A DNA stretch of 64,000 bases from Lophium mytilinum (Eukaryota; Ascomycota; Dothideomycetes; Mytilinidiales; Mytilinidiaceae), in NCBI GenBank assembly GCA_010093605.1, contig MU004194.1, forward strand, positions 1,039,793-1,103,792. Direction: 5' to 3'. The position numbers were made by a program, and so were the translations under genes. Positions 38,559 to 49,414 of the stretch are shown here, one piece after another. The notes beneath the pieces are model-generated. The model worked only from the letters and a program-made list of their open reading frames with translations, did no database searches and was not told where the DNA came from. Each line of letters begins with the position of its first letter. Positions within the stretch are counted from its first letter, which is position 1.

Positions 38559-40503
38559 ATGTCGGGCGCTGAAGTGGGTGGTCTGGTCCTTGGTGGCATC
38601 AGCCTCGCAATCGCAGCTGTCGAGCATTACAACAACCTCTCTCAGACTGCCCACGGCCTCAAAAACTATCATTGCACACTTCAGCAACTAAAACTCAACC
38701 TCATCATTCAGCAGGATCAACTTAAGCAATCTCTAAAGCAGCTAGGGTTCGATGACTTTTCAATCCCTTCCACACGTCATGCGCTACAAGACCGTATCTA
38801 CTGCGGCCGTCCAGACCTCGAGCACCCCGAAATGGTAGCTGTGATTATCTAGTCCATCAAAGAAATGATAGAAGGACTAAGGGAGAAACTCAAGAAATGC
38901 GACGATACGCAGCGTAAAGTGAGTGCATCCCATGAATGTTTGCACAACTGACATTGACTGACCAGCATCAGAGTAAACCGGCGAAGGCGTGGAACCGGTT
39001 CAAGCATACATTCACCGCGAAATTCCGCAAAGGACTAATGGAAGATCTACAACACTCTAATTCCATGTTGGCCCACTACGTCAAGAGATCAAAAATAGCA
39101 CGACACACTTTTGACATCGTCCCAGTCATCCAGGAAGCCCGGTCTCAACACTCGTCTTCAAAATGTGATGCAATGCGGGTCCATGCTTTGGCGGTATTCG
39201 ACTCTTTCAAGTCCTGCTGGAAATGCTCTTGCGTCGATCCTCACCAAACCGGGATACGATTCGATAGTTCACCTTCGACTTCTCATGCTCCAGTCTTGGA
39301 GGTGGCATTCAGGACTTTCGACACTCCGCACGGGCAAGATCCGCTTCCTCAGCATGACGACGAGACTCCGTGCTGGATCGAGACAGTCGCAAAATTCGAG
39401 ACCGTAGCAAGGCCAGATCTTAGACCCGATCTCGACACATCCAGTGCTTCGTCGGCCTCAGCATCACAGCAGTTTTCCCAACGCAAACTAGGCAAGATGC
39501 CGGAAAAGCAATATGCTCAGTTTACGTCGCAAATGTTGCAACAAAAGAAGAAATCTGTGTCTGGCCAAACCTCAGCTCAGCTAAATGTCCTTACTTCGAA
39601 ACCTGGCGCTATGGCCTCAATCAGTAAGCAATGAGCTTCTAAGCTAGAACCTTCGTTCAATATCAACAGCTAACGAAAGACCTATCAGCAAAGCCAACTG
39701 CACCTGAAGTCGAGTGCTTGTGTGCAGCCCTTCGTCGACAGGATTTCCAGGAAGGTGGCTTATCTCGAGTTAAGGCCAGCTCCAAACGGCGAATCATGAT
39801 TACAGTCACCAATACGGAATCCAAACCGCACCTAACTCGATACCAGACACTCGATTCTTTTATCGGTCTCTCCGGACGTTTTGACCTGATATCTCGTGTC
39901 CAGCGCCTCGATATAGCATATGCTATGGCTACCATGCTTCTCCACCTCGGTGAAACACCCTGGCTCAATCCGAAATGGGGTAAAGAGCATATTGGTCTAG
40001 CACTCGGGAAACAAGACGCGACACCGAACATAATTCCTCAAGACGTCCGCGTCCTCCACGAGTTCCAGTCCCAAGCCAGCCCTGTATCTCCTTCGCGAAA
40101 CCTTATGGAAAATTCTGGGAGAATTAACTCGCTGGGAAACCCTAATCCAGCTATGCTTTCTCTGGGTATCCTACTCATTGAGCTTTGCTTAAATGAAGAT
40201 CAGTCTGCGCTTCTCAGCGCAGCTTTCAGCGGCTCCTTTTCGCCTGATACCCGAGAACGCAAGATCTGCGAAATCATTGAGCGGGTCTACCTTGAAGGTG
40301 GTAATTTTTATGGCGCTGCTACAGAACGATGTCTCCGATGCCAGTTCACCGGTCCTGCTGCAACGAAGACCTTTTTAGACAGAAGTTTCCAGGAAAACTT
40401 CTTCAAGGACGTGATAGCGCTGCTACAGGTGACCTACGAAGTATCGCGCGATACCACTAGGCTTTCGGGAACTCGCAGTCCGAGTCTACAAAATTCGACG
40501 TAG
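38559..40503 (+). pseudogene. DUF7580-like protein gene with an in-frame stop
   Basis: Three exons read 38559-38918, 38966-39623 and 39689-40503, all phases agreeing, for 611 codons. The N-terminus AEVGGLVLGGISLAIAAVEH is the standard opening of fungal DUF7580/prion-inhibition related proteins. The C-terminal part carries their block RLDIAYAMATMLLHLGETPW, LNPKWGKEHIGL and MLSLGILLIELCLNEDQ. However, codon 98 (38850-38852) is TAG within the helical region after HPEMVAVII; the family-like reading SIKEMIEGLREKL resumes directly after it. No intron that keeps phase removes it. The gene is therefore either a recent pseudogene, a null allele of this strain, or a sequencing error. The 39608-39623 donor and 39688 acceptor are good. 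Confidence 0.7.
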
Positions 40504-40724
40504 ACTATGTCATGATCTAACTTCCTGCAATGTATGCACACAGTACATTTTATTGCCGCTACTCACGACTTTCTATCATTTCATGAAACTTCGAGTCAGT
40601 TCAAGTCACCATATATCACGAGCAACGACTCCACGCAGCCATCAATACAAAAAACACTAATTAAATTGATGCGAAGAAGAACCGAAAGCTTTTCATCCAC
40701 GTTTCATCCATTCGTCCCGATTAC

Positions 40725-42424
40725 CTAGACCTTGATAGCAAACTGCTTCAAGTACTCATAATCCGGAATGTTCGCCTCAACCGTCTCCTTGATGACCTTC
40801 GCGCCCTCCTCGCCAAACTTGTCCGTCCACTCGGCATAGAGCTGCTCGTCGCTCTTAGGCGATTTCTTCTACAACTCCATTAGCGCAGTACCCAGAAACC
40901 ACCTCTCCACGGGCAACTCACATGCAGCCTAGGCTTCAACTCAGTCGAATCAATCGCATCCTCATGAAACCCCTTCCACTTCTCAAACGCCTCCTTCGCA
41001 ATGCGATGGTCCTCCTCAGACTCCCACTTCAGCATATCCGGCGTATACTCCAGCCCCACACTGCGGCAATACTCCTTGATCATGCCCGACGGGTTATCCA
41101 GCAGATCATCAGCATCAACGACACAAATCTCGACACCGCTGCCTTCTTTGCCCTCTTGGCCCGGCTGTCCCGCAACCTTCGGCCCCACCTCCCCGATCTC
41201 CCTCAAGTAGTCGAACACGCGGCGGACTTCATCGTAGCCGGCCTCGCTCGGCATGAAGTTGTAGAAGCCGGTGACTTCGTCCAGCGGCGGGACCGTGCAG
41301 CGGAAGTAGCTCGGGATGCTGGCGCGCGGGTGGCGGATCAGGAAGGTGAAGTGGAAGCTCTTCAGCAGCTCAGTCGGGACAACGGTGGGGTTCCCCGGCT
41401 CGGGTTTGGTGTTATAGGGGTATGGCGGCCCGCTGTCAGAGGAGGGGGAGGAGATGGGCGGGGTGGGGAGGGAGGTCGTGTCGGTGCCGACGCCGCGTTT
41501 GTAGGATGCAAGGCTGGGGGCGATGGAGGCAGGCGCGCCGGAGGGTGGGACGAGGTAGTGGGTGATGTCTTTGATGAAGAGGCGTTTGCCCTGAGGAGTG
41601 TCAGGTTACGTAGGGACTTTTGAAGCCAGCCTTGGCAGGAAAATCGAACGGTATTGGCATGGTTGGGATGGCAATGAAAGACAGGGAATAGATGGGCTTG
41701 GTTGAGATGGTAGAAAGAGGTGATGTAATAGTGCTGTCGAACCGTGTGACGATTTGAATGGTGGTAAGGGAAAGGGGACGAAAAGGAAGGTGATCTCAAA
41801 CACGGCACGAGAAGTGTCGTGTGACTCTTGGCCAGCGAGCTGAATCGCGGAGTGCTTGCGTGCGTGGGGGTGCAGGGTGTGCGATGGCCCGCAGCTGCAG
41901 TATGCAGGGCATGCGTTGGATGGGGTCTGGGGTAAGACAGATATGGAATCTGGAGGCAAGGAGAGGAAACACGTGACCATGCACAGAATCTCAAATGGGA
42001 GAAGGAATAACGTAACAATTATCATATTTCTTGACTCGAGAAGTAGAAAAGCAATATAGAGTATGCGGTATTTTTTGAGGAGGAATAAGAAATAATGGGA
42101 GAAGAAGGGATCGAACCTCGGTGTTCTCCCTCTCGATTCTATCAAAGATGGTCTTGAAAGTGCTCTCTGAGAAGCCACTGGCGACTCTCTCCTTCTCATC
42201 CTTCTCGTAGCGCTCGCTCAGTCGCTCCGGGCCGAAATAGAAGGCATCGCCAAAAGGCTCGTGGACGCATTGCAGTGTGTCTCGTCGGGTCATAAACACC
42301 TATATTGTAGTCATGAGCTCAGGTGCCAAGACATTGAAAGAAGATAAATCTCTCGTCTTACCCTCTCAAACGCAGTTGAGCAGGCCCGCGGATGGGTCGC
42401 TACGAAAATGGGTTTGGTCGACAT
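40725..42424 (-). CDS. sulfotransferase-like P-loop protein
   Basis: 352-aa protein from four exons: 42362-42424, 42117-42299, 40922-41590 and 40725-40868; all junctions keep phase 0. It opens KPIFVATHPRACSTAFERVF, the 5'-phosphosulfate loop style of fungal sulfotransferase-family proteins, and has the 3'-phosphate style segment FTFLIRHPRASIPSYFR near the middle. Conserved parts GKRLFIKDITHYLVPP and EICVVDADDLLDNPSGMIKEYC follow, and the last exon ends EANIPDYEYLKQFAIKV. The family would move a sulfuryl group from PAPS to an unknown acceptor. The second intron is 526 bases with a weak donor (GAG/GTTCGA), although the protein join ENTE/GKRLFIKD looks right; all others are about 50-60 bases. 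Substrate unknown. Confidence 0.82.
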
Positions 42425-44213
42425 AGCTAGATCTGTATTTCAAGATCGTGATGTCGTTGAAGGAAGAAGGTTGTAACCGCGATGACGGGGGCTCAAGTAT
42501 ATAGTACTCTCCCGAAAGTGCCGCCGACGTACTTGCTACGGCACTAGAAAACTGCGACCTTGCAAAGCCGGGAAGGGGCCGAGGAGATGGGGATCTGGCG
42601 GAGCACAGAATTGTGGGGTGGGCCAGTAGTGATGGAGCTTGAAAGGCGCGGAGGAGGGCTCCTAGTTATGTGTTTGGGCAGCGATTCCAGACGCGCCGTG
42701 AGCGCGTGAGGCGGCCATGAAGCCTCGATAACGCAGTGTGACTTGTGCTGGCCGTGGGGTGGTGCAAACATACTTCGTTTGGGGGGGTTGTTAGAACAGC
42801 ACGCAATAGCATTCGCAGCGTCAATTGGCAGTTGTCGGAGCACTCAGCCTGGGGGCGTGCAAAAGCCGTACGCCCCACTAACGCCACCGGGTCTGGGCCG
42901 GACAGGGAGCTGTGAATGGTGCGTGATGGTGGGTGGCCAACAACGTCACGACGTGGAGGTCGCCTATGCCCATTCGGCTAGCGGCCCGACGGACTTGGTG
43001 TTGAGTTCCGACCTGCCGACCTCCGTCTCCCATGCCATTGTCAACGCCTCTACACCTCCATCATCCATCGACATCCATCAATTGTAGCGCGATGAGCATG
43101 CTATGGACACTACAGGCGTCTATGCTATCAAAGACTTCTTAGCATCTGGAGATGGGACCGCCCTCAAGAACCGCAAACCCTCCAAGTTTGTCTAACAGTG
43201 CTAGGTTGGAGATATAAGTAGACATCATATCTTGAGTTTCGGACCCCTTTAGACACTGCGGATAGTGTCAAGGTGATGTGTTTGGGCGCAGCTTAGATGG
43301 ATATCGGCCTAGATCACGAGGGAGTACATCGTACACCCTGTCCTACGTGCTAACACTAAGAGCGTTCTTTTCCAATTGAGACTGTCCCTTTCATCACGTA
43401 TAACAGCAACACTTCCAGTTCATCACGACATCCATACAGCTCGGAGCATAGAATTTTGGGTCGTGCTTGGCCATGGGTTAGCAAACGGTTGCCCAGCTGA
43501 GATGCCTCATCACCTTTTTATACCTCCAAGTCGATCGCAGATTGTTGGGGGCTACTTATCAGACGTAGGCTGCGACCAGCAGTACTATCCAGGTAGGGAT
43601 TGGGATTCAGCAATGACAGACCCAATTCAAGAGCCTCATTCGTTTACATTCATTACTCCTCTCGGGTTACTTCCAACTGTATCAGTCCAATTCGAAATGC
43701 ATTTTTAAGTACACTATCTGATTTATTTCTATTTTTACCGTTATGTTTGTTCGCAGTCCCACTGCAACTGCTGGAATTGTTGAGACGGGCGCGCCCATTT
43801 TGGAGCAGCTTCTCAAAGAGTGCACTCGCTCAACGATCCGCATTGCTATACATCCGCGCCGAACTATACGAAAGGCTATTGAGCCCACTTCGACAATATC
43901 TTGCATTAAGCGAGTACGTTCCAGAGGGTAGAAGAAGAGGCTAGATCTTCACTCGCTTCAGTTCTCGCACTTACCCGCTGCGTTAACGCCAAGCCTCACC
44001 ACTTCAGGGTGAAGTTTGTATCGCAATCACGTGTTTCACGCTCCCTCCTGCTACCACCTTCACTTTTCTGCTTCTCAAGTCATTTTAACCGCTCCGGAGC
44101 CTGCTTGCCGACTTACCTTCTGGTCTTCTCCCTCCTCTCTTCCTCGAACCACCTCCAATCTCCAACTTCCCTCCACCCTCCTCTCTCCTCCCAACTTCCA
44201 ACCCTCCACCAAA
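42425..44213. other. intergenic, no supported gene
   Basis: About 1.8 kb between divergent genes. Frames of 60-114 codons (for example 42743-43087 and 43376-43708) have no features. The last 180 bases are a C/T-rich leader (CCTCCTCTCTTCCTCG-like) before the ATG at 44214. Confidence 0.5.
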
Positions 44214-45707
44214 ATGCTGCCTACCACTAGGCTCATCCAGACGGCAACTCGCCAGGATCTGACCCCCATGGACAGGTTCCTCAACGAAGGAGAGACTGAC
44301 TTCCGGGCCCGTGAGCCCGAAGAGATCCCCCAGGATGACGGCAGCCTACACACTGAAGGCCTCTCAGAAGAAGATCTTCCTGCTAGAGCCCGGCCCACTG
44401 CAATGAGGGGTCCGGAGATCGTCCGCTATGTGCCCTACAAGAAGGAGATCGTTTCCTTCAAGACCCCCAATGTCATCAAGACCCACTCTGCGATCCGCGA
44501 GAACCTACGTCAGCAATGCGAATTGAACCGCATCAACTGCCACACCCTCCTTACTGTCGTTCGCGAAGATGCCGCCAGGACGGAACTCCCTGGCTGTGGC
44601 GACGTCTTCTACCTCGAGTCTGTTCTTAGAACGGGCGCCTGCATGATCATATTCATGGCACCCGAGGACTCCACCATGGTCTGGATCACTTGGTCTGAGC
44701 ACCCCTTTCCTGGCGGCGAAAATGGACCAGTCTTTCAATACTTCCAGAAGCTCGTCGACACTGGCGAGCTCCACGTCAGTACGTCCTATCTCCCTGGGGC
44801 AAGCGACCACAAAGCTGTCTACGAGCTTGCCAACATGGCGACGATGTATGCGAAGAACCCAAACCCAATAGCCCGCCTCAACGGGTACCAAGACTACGAC
44901 GTCATTGAGTACGCCCAACAGAGTGCTCTGGTGGATGTCATTACGCGCAACACCTTCACCCAGCCGATAACCGTACCCAAATCACATGGTTTCGATGCTT
45001 ACGTCGAGAACTTTCACGAGGAGGAATATCCCAGCGACCGTCTCGAGAGGATCTTAGCCTCGTATGGGATAGCTACGTCGGTGCTAGAGGGAGAAGACGA
45101 GGATGATGAGCCATACTGGAACCAGCCCCCGCCTCAGGTCCGCCCGACTATTCACGAAGGCTTGCTCGTCCCGAACTGGCTCCTTCGTGATCCCGAGACA
45201 GGCGCGTTCAGGCAGGACCGGGGGCACACCTACGCCCGTTGGGTTGGCGACGGATGGGTCACTCTCCCTACTCCTGCTGAAGTGGACGAAGCAACCCAGG
45301 CTGACGAAGCAACCCAGACTGACGTACCAGGGTACGAAATGGTTCAAGCCGCTGTTCAAGTCGGCGAAGCAACCCAAGCTGGCATACAGGGGGACGAAAT
45401 GGTTCAGGCTGGTATGCAAGTCGGCGAAGCAACCCAGGCTCGCGTATATGGGGACTACGTAGTTCAGGCCGGTGTGCAAATCCGCGAAGCAACCCAAGCT
45501 GGTGCACAAGGGGACGACGTAGTTCAGGCTGGTGCGCAAGGTGACGAAGCAACTCAGGCTGGTGCGCAAGTGGAGGAAGACGAATCTCCGGATTCGGTCG
45601 AGGTTCGTGTCGCTATCCCCGCTTACATCACCGACCCCCCGATCAACACGTTGTACCACTATATTGCCCCACGTTTTGACGATCTTGGCGGGGACTACTT
45701 ATACTAA
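44214..45707 (+). CDS. hypothetical protein with 20-residue repeats
   Basis: 497-aa single-exon protein. The start is the ATG in CACCAAAATG after a pyrimidine-rich leader; the frame is open further upstream but that stretch reads like leader. Residues about 60-290 look globular (YVPYKKEIVSFKTPNVIKTH, CGDVFYLESVLRTGACMIIF, FPGGENGPVFQYFQKLV), with a motif PNWLLRDPETGAFRQDRGHT further on. Residues about 355-455 are tandem repeats of about 20 residues, VGEATQAGIQGDEMVQAGMQ type, four clear copies plus partial ones. No signal peptide, membrane segment or known domain. The repeat is acidic/Gln-rich and could be a spacer or a binding array. Unrecognised family. Confidence 0.68.
   Translation: MLPTTRLIQTATRQDLTPMDRFLNEGETDFRAREPEEIPQDDGSLHTEGLSEEDLPARARPTAMRGPEIVRYVPYKKEIVSFKTPNVIKTHSAIRENLRQQCELNRINCHTLLTVVREDAARTELPGCGDVFYLESVLRTGACMIIFMAPEDSTMVWITWSEHPFPGGENGPVFQYFQKLVDTGELHVSTSYLPGASDHKAVYELANMATMYAKNPNPIARLNGYQDYDVIEYAQQSALVDVITRNTFTQPITVPKSHGFDAYVENFHEEEYPSDRLERILASYGIATSVLEGEDEDDEPYWNQPPPQVRPTIHEGLLVPNWLLRDPETGAFRQDRGHTYARWVGDGWVTLPTPAEVDEATQADEATQTDVPGYEMVQAAVQVGEATQAGIQGDEMVQAGMQVGEATQARVYGDYVVQAGVQIREATQAGAQGDDVVQAGAQGDEATQAGAQVEEDESPDSVEVRVAIPAYITDPPINTLYHYIAPRFDDLGGDYLY
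45284..45575 (+). repeat. 60-bp coding minisatellite
   Basis: In-frame repeats with period near 60 bases (GGCGAAGCAACCCARGCTGG core) encode EATQAG--GDEMVQAG units. Copies differ mostly at silent or conservative positions, so the array is kept in frame. Confidence 0.75.
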
Positions 45708-45894
45708 CAATTGCGACCTGGTGGGCAGCTCGAGTATCGGGACGTCTGAACAATCACTTTGCTGGTTGGGTTGCGGCTGTGAGGTGGCTTCGTGGTGTTC
45801 TTACGATGTTCAAGGTGGCTTCATATAGGTTCTGATTTGGACTGTCTCTCCTCTACTCTTTGTCATGTACCCTAAAACGAACTTGATTTTGGGT

Positions 45895-47115
45895 GAGTTT
45901 TGGCGGGAAGGATCAAGGTGTAGGGGTGGCTCCGAGGGATTTGCGACATGGCCAAAATGGCACCATGCAGGCCCGGGATTTGGCCTTTGCGGAATCGGGT
46001 TTAAGATTTAGCTTCCAATATATTATCCAATCAACATCGTCCTTGCTAGCTGTGACACTGCACCAAGGTCCCTCAATGGCTTATCAAAGAGAGCAAAACA
46101 CTAGCATCACTCTACCAACATCCACAGCTCTATAACAAACACGTGGAAAAAGCCCCCAATGCGCACTACTCGGGAATCAGAAGCGTTTTCATCTCCTTTT
46201 GACAGCCATGTCAACTCTCGTAACGCCCCCGGCCTTTGCGAGCTTATTGTGTCTTCGTACAGCTTGCCTGAAAGGATACAGCACTGAGGTGGCCTTAATA
46301 GCCTATCAATGATAGCAAAGCGATTACAGCACTCAGCTCAATACCCTTCTCTCGATCGGCACTACGTGTATATATCTCGAAATAGCTACGCATCGGATTT
46401 CAAAAGGAATTCGTTATCGTTTTGACAACCCGGCCAACCAATCCTGGCACCCCGGGGCCAACTACGTAGAGACCGTGTTTGTACTACTTGCAAACTACGA
46501 TAATGCATCAAAGTGGCTTTAATACCCTATCAAAGGTAGCAAAACAAGACCGCAGTCCTAGGCCACAAGTCTAGGCACACGGACTCGGCTCCAATTTGCC
46601 CACTCAACACCACTGTTAGGGGTAGCCTGACTGCTGAGCAGGCAACTAGTCAAGAGGCAGTCTAATCTGCACTGCTTGAAGTTTGACATCGCCGTTGAGT
46701 ATTTGAAACCCTGTGGGGTACCCCAAGCAGTGGTGTACCAGTGTGCCCAGACTTGTGGCCTGTCACTGTAAAAAGCTTCCTTTATCCATCGTTCTATCCT
46801 GACTACGTGAATCTACCCTGGATCGCAACCCCTCAAGAATTAGAAGCCCCAACCCTTGTGTTTGACAACTCGGTCAATCCGCCCTACCCCCCCGGGACCT
46901 ACTACGCAGACACCGTGTTTATACTCCTTGCTTAGTACGACAATGCCTTAAAGTAGCTTGAGTACCTTCACGGAGGTAGCAAAATAAGACTAAGAGGCTT
47001 TAATTATCCATCGTTCTATCCTGACTACGTGAATCTACCCCTAGGTTGCCACCCCTCAAGAATTAGAAGCTCTAATCCTTCATATTGACAACCACATCAA
47101 CCGACCCTTCCACCC
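45895..47115. repeat. degenerate tandem array, 222-bp unit
   Basis: The anchor AGCAAA recurs at 46092, 46314, 46538 and 46978. Spacings are 222, 224 and 440; the last equals 222 after removing a 218-base MITE plus its TA. The unit includes TTTTGACAAC, CCCCCGGGACCTACTACGCA (worn elsewhere), GACCGTGTTT and AATGCCTTAAAGTAGCTT. The best-preserved pair starts TTATCCATCGTTCTATCCTG at 46782 and 47004. The left boundary is approximate. The last unit ends at the stop codon of the N2227 gene. No coding capacity seen. Confidence 0.7.
46553..46768 (+). mobile_element. MITE inserted in the 222-bp array
   Basis: 216-base element with terminal inverted repeats CAGTCCTAGGCCACAAGTCT (left) and CAGTGACAGGCCACAAGTCT (right, reverse complement), continuing GGGCACAC. 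A TA follows the right end; the left flank is CG. Comparison with the neighbouring unit (GCAAAATAAGAC-TAAGAGGC) supplies an empty site, so the insertion point is defined. It is the least degenerate single copy in the window. Confidence 0.8.
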
Positions 47116-47121
47116 CTAACC

Positions 47122-48804
47122 CTACGCATCCGAAACCTTCCTCGCCACCCAGAAAGAAGGCCGATATGTATTCACGAGCATACTCCTCGGATTCTGCATA
47201 TACCCACTCTCCACCATCCCCGTCTCATGCCGCTCAACCTTGAACCCAAAATGCTCCACCAGCTTCACAACCTCCTCATCCGTCAGCTCCACAGCCCCTG
47301 GCTCCGCAACCCCGCGATCCATATCCCTTTCCTTCCCCCCCTCCTGATTCTCCGAAGTCCCCTTAGCAACATGATGCCACAGCAACGGCCCCAGATTAAC
47401 CCACACGCCCCCTTCCTTAAGACAATGCCGCACGGCCTCAATATACCGAATCACATTCGGCGCCGTGTCGATAAAGAACACCGTCGCCACCGCATCAAAC
47501 CGCCCCTTCTCCCCCTCCGCTCCGCCCCGCCCGTCCTCACCAGGCCCGTACAGCACGCAGAAGTCCCCGCTGCACATGCTCATCCGCTCGCTCGCGTGGA
47601 CCCGGCTTCCGCTACCCCCATCCGCCAGCACCGCGCGCGGGAGCACATCCGGCACCGGAAACGTCTGCATCTGGTCCTCACGACTACGGTGATTCGACCC
47701 CCCAAGCGCAAAAGGCGCAATCGTGAACTCGCCGGCACGGGTCGTGTGATTCAGGACTAGCGAGGAGGCCATGAGCTCGTGATACGAGATCTCGTTGCCC
47801 TCAACCGCGAAGCCGGCGCGCACGAGGTCGAAGACTAGGCGGGCGAGGCCGGCGCCGGGGACGAGCACTTGCACGGCGTTGAGATCCGGGTTGGCGGGGG
47901 TAGAGAACTCGGCGACCAGGGTGGAGATGACGGGGCCGAAGCAGGCGGCGCGCTCGACGGAGCCGGCGGCGCTCCAGTCGCGGTAGAATTGGTTGATGCA
48001 GCTGCGGGCTTTGTCGCAGTCGGTTGGCGTGGCTTTGGCGCCTAGTTCGTCGAGCAGGGCGGAGCAGATGCCTAGGTCGTCGGAGGCGTCGAGGCGTTTG
48101 GACGAGATGATGGAGGCGATGAGGGAGGGGGGGAGGTGGGGGCTGACGAAGGCGCGGAAGCCTGTGATGAAGATAGCGTCGGCGAGGTCGGCATTGGCAT
48201 CGACGAGAGTGTCGAGACGGTCTAGGGAGGAGAGGATGTTGAATGGAGGTGCCGCGAGGAGGGTCCAGTGCGCGGAAGGGAGGGCGTAGAAGGCTTGGCG
48301 GCGGGTGTGGGTGCCGTGATGGTGGGCAAGGCGGCGGTAGGAGCTAGGAGGGTTTAGCAATGATGTTTGTGACTCGGGGGCGGTGTAAGGGGTTGAGAGT
48401 TCGGGTTATTGGAGTGCTTCTAGATAGTGTTGGAGAGACTGATGCTTAGAGATCGACGTGGAGAACGGCTAGCACAAAATAACGAGCAAGCGGGGTGTTT
48501 TCGCGTTTCAAGTACACCGATGGTTCTTTGCTGCGGTAAGATGGTATTAAGAAACTGGTTCGGAGTTCCTTAAGGCGTGTGGGTGCATGATAGGGAAGTC
48601 TGGAGCAGATTTTTCTTGAGATGCTTGAAAGAAGGAAAAGTGGACTGAATCAGATTCTGTGATGACAATCATTCTTGTGAAACAACGGAAACACGAAACC
48701 ACATGAGCCTACCGGAATGAGTCTAAGATAGAGAGTATGTGCCGCTGTTCTTCAGGGTCTTCAAGCGGGTCATATTCTCCGCGCCACTCCCCGGCCGCCG
48801 CCAT
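47122..48804 (-). CDS. carnosine N-methyltransferase-like (N2227 family)
   Basis: 437-aa SAM-dependent methyltransferase of the N2227/carnosine N-methyltransferase family. Two exons: 48713-48804 (DPLEDPEEQRHILSILDSFR) and 47122-48343 (YRRLAHHHGTHTRRQAFYAL); joining reconstitutes the family motif DSFRSYRRLAHHH, which is why I accept the first exon. The SAM-binding region VQVLVPGAGLARLVFDLVRA, then GNEISYHELMAS, and the active region AVATVFFIDTAPNVIRYIEA, VNLGPLLWHH follow; the end is YMQNPRSMLVNTYRPSFWVA. The animal enzyme methylates carnosine to anserine; the fungal substrate is unknown. The intron between exons is 369 bases, long for this genome. The 3' end abuts the 222-bp array. Confidence 0.9.
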
Positions 48805-49414
48805 AGTGAGATCTGAGTCTCAGATCTACTTTGAAACACAGGTTTTTAGACGGTGAGCCCTTCGAAGCCGAACTATCATTCTTTTTGATGTGTTTGGTGT
48901 ATATTTTTGCTTGTCAGAAGTTAGCTGCAGACATAGTGAAAATGGGAGATGAAGATGTCGCTCGGTAGTTCTAACCTCTTCTGCGGAGCACGTGATGACG
49001 ATCCGTCATGCATAGACTTCTGTGAACATTCACCTGATTTTGTTACTCACTAATTAGGTTGTTTGGAGCATTCAATGATAAATATAAGAGAGCCGGATTC
49101 TGAAAACACATCTTCACGTCCAAAACTAATCGGATGCTTGCGTGTGCTAGAAGAGAAATATATTGCGCTACAAGGCATCCTGGTATCTCGACCTATGAAA
49201 AAAACCGCTTCCAGTCCTTTAGCTACAAGAGCTGCCGCTATCTCATGAATAGAATGCTTGCCCAAGCTTTTGAACTCCATCATAAATATATGTACAAAGC
49301 GTCGTTGCCGCAATGAATCTCCGACGACGCTCTTCTTCACTTCTTGGTTCTTCACTCGAAGTCCCTTTGAGCCCCCTCTTCCGAGCTCCTTTGAGACCCC
49401 TCCTCTGAGCTTCT
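48805..49414. other. intergenic
   Basis: About 600 bases containing the upstream region of the N2227 gene and the 3' flank of the MFS gene. Short frames here have no coding features; one plus-strand frame overlapping the MFS tail is a shadow. Confidence 0.5.

Noticed and set aside
42100-42125. tRNA B-box-like GGTTCGATCCC on the minus strand at the sulfotransferase second exon end
   Set aside because: It overlaps coding sequence, and the flanking 7-base arms fold to a simple hairpin, not a cloverleaf.
41362-42199. Two long minus-strand frames (218 and 197 codons)
   Set aside because: They lie in and beside the sulfotransferase intron in other phases and have low-complexity His/Pro/Ser composition.
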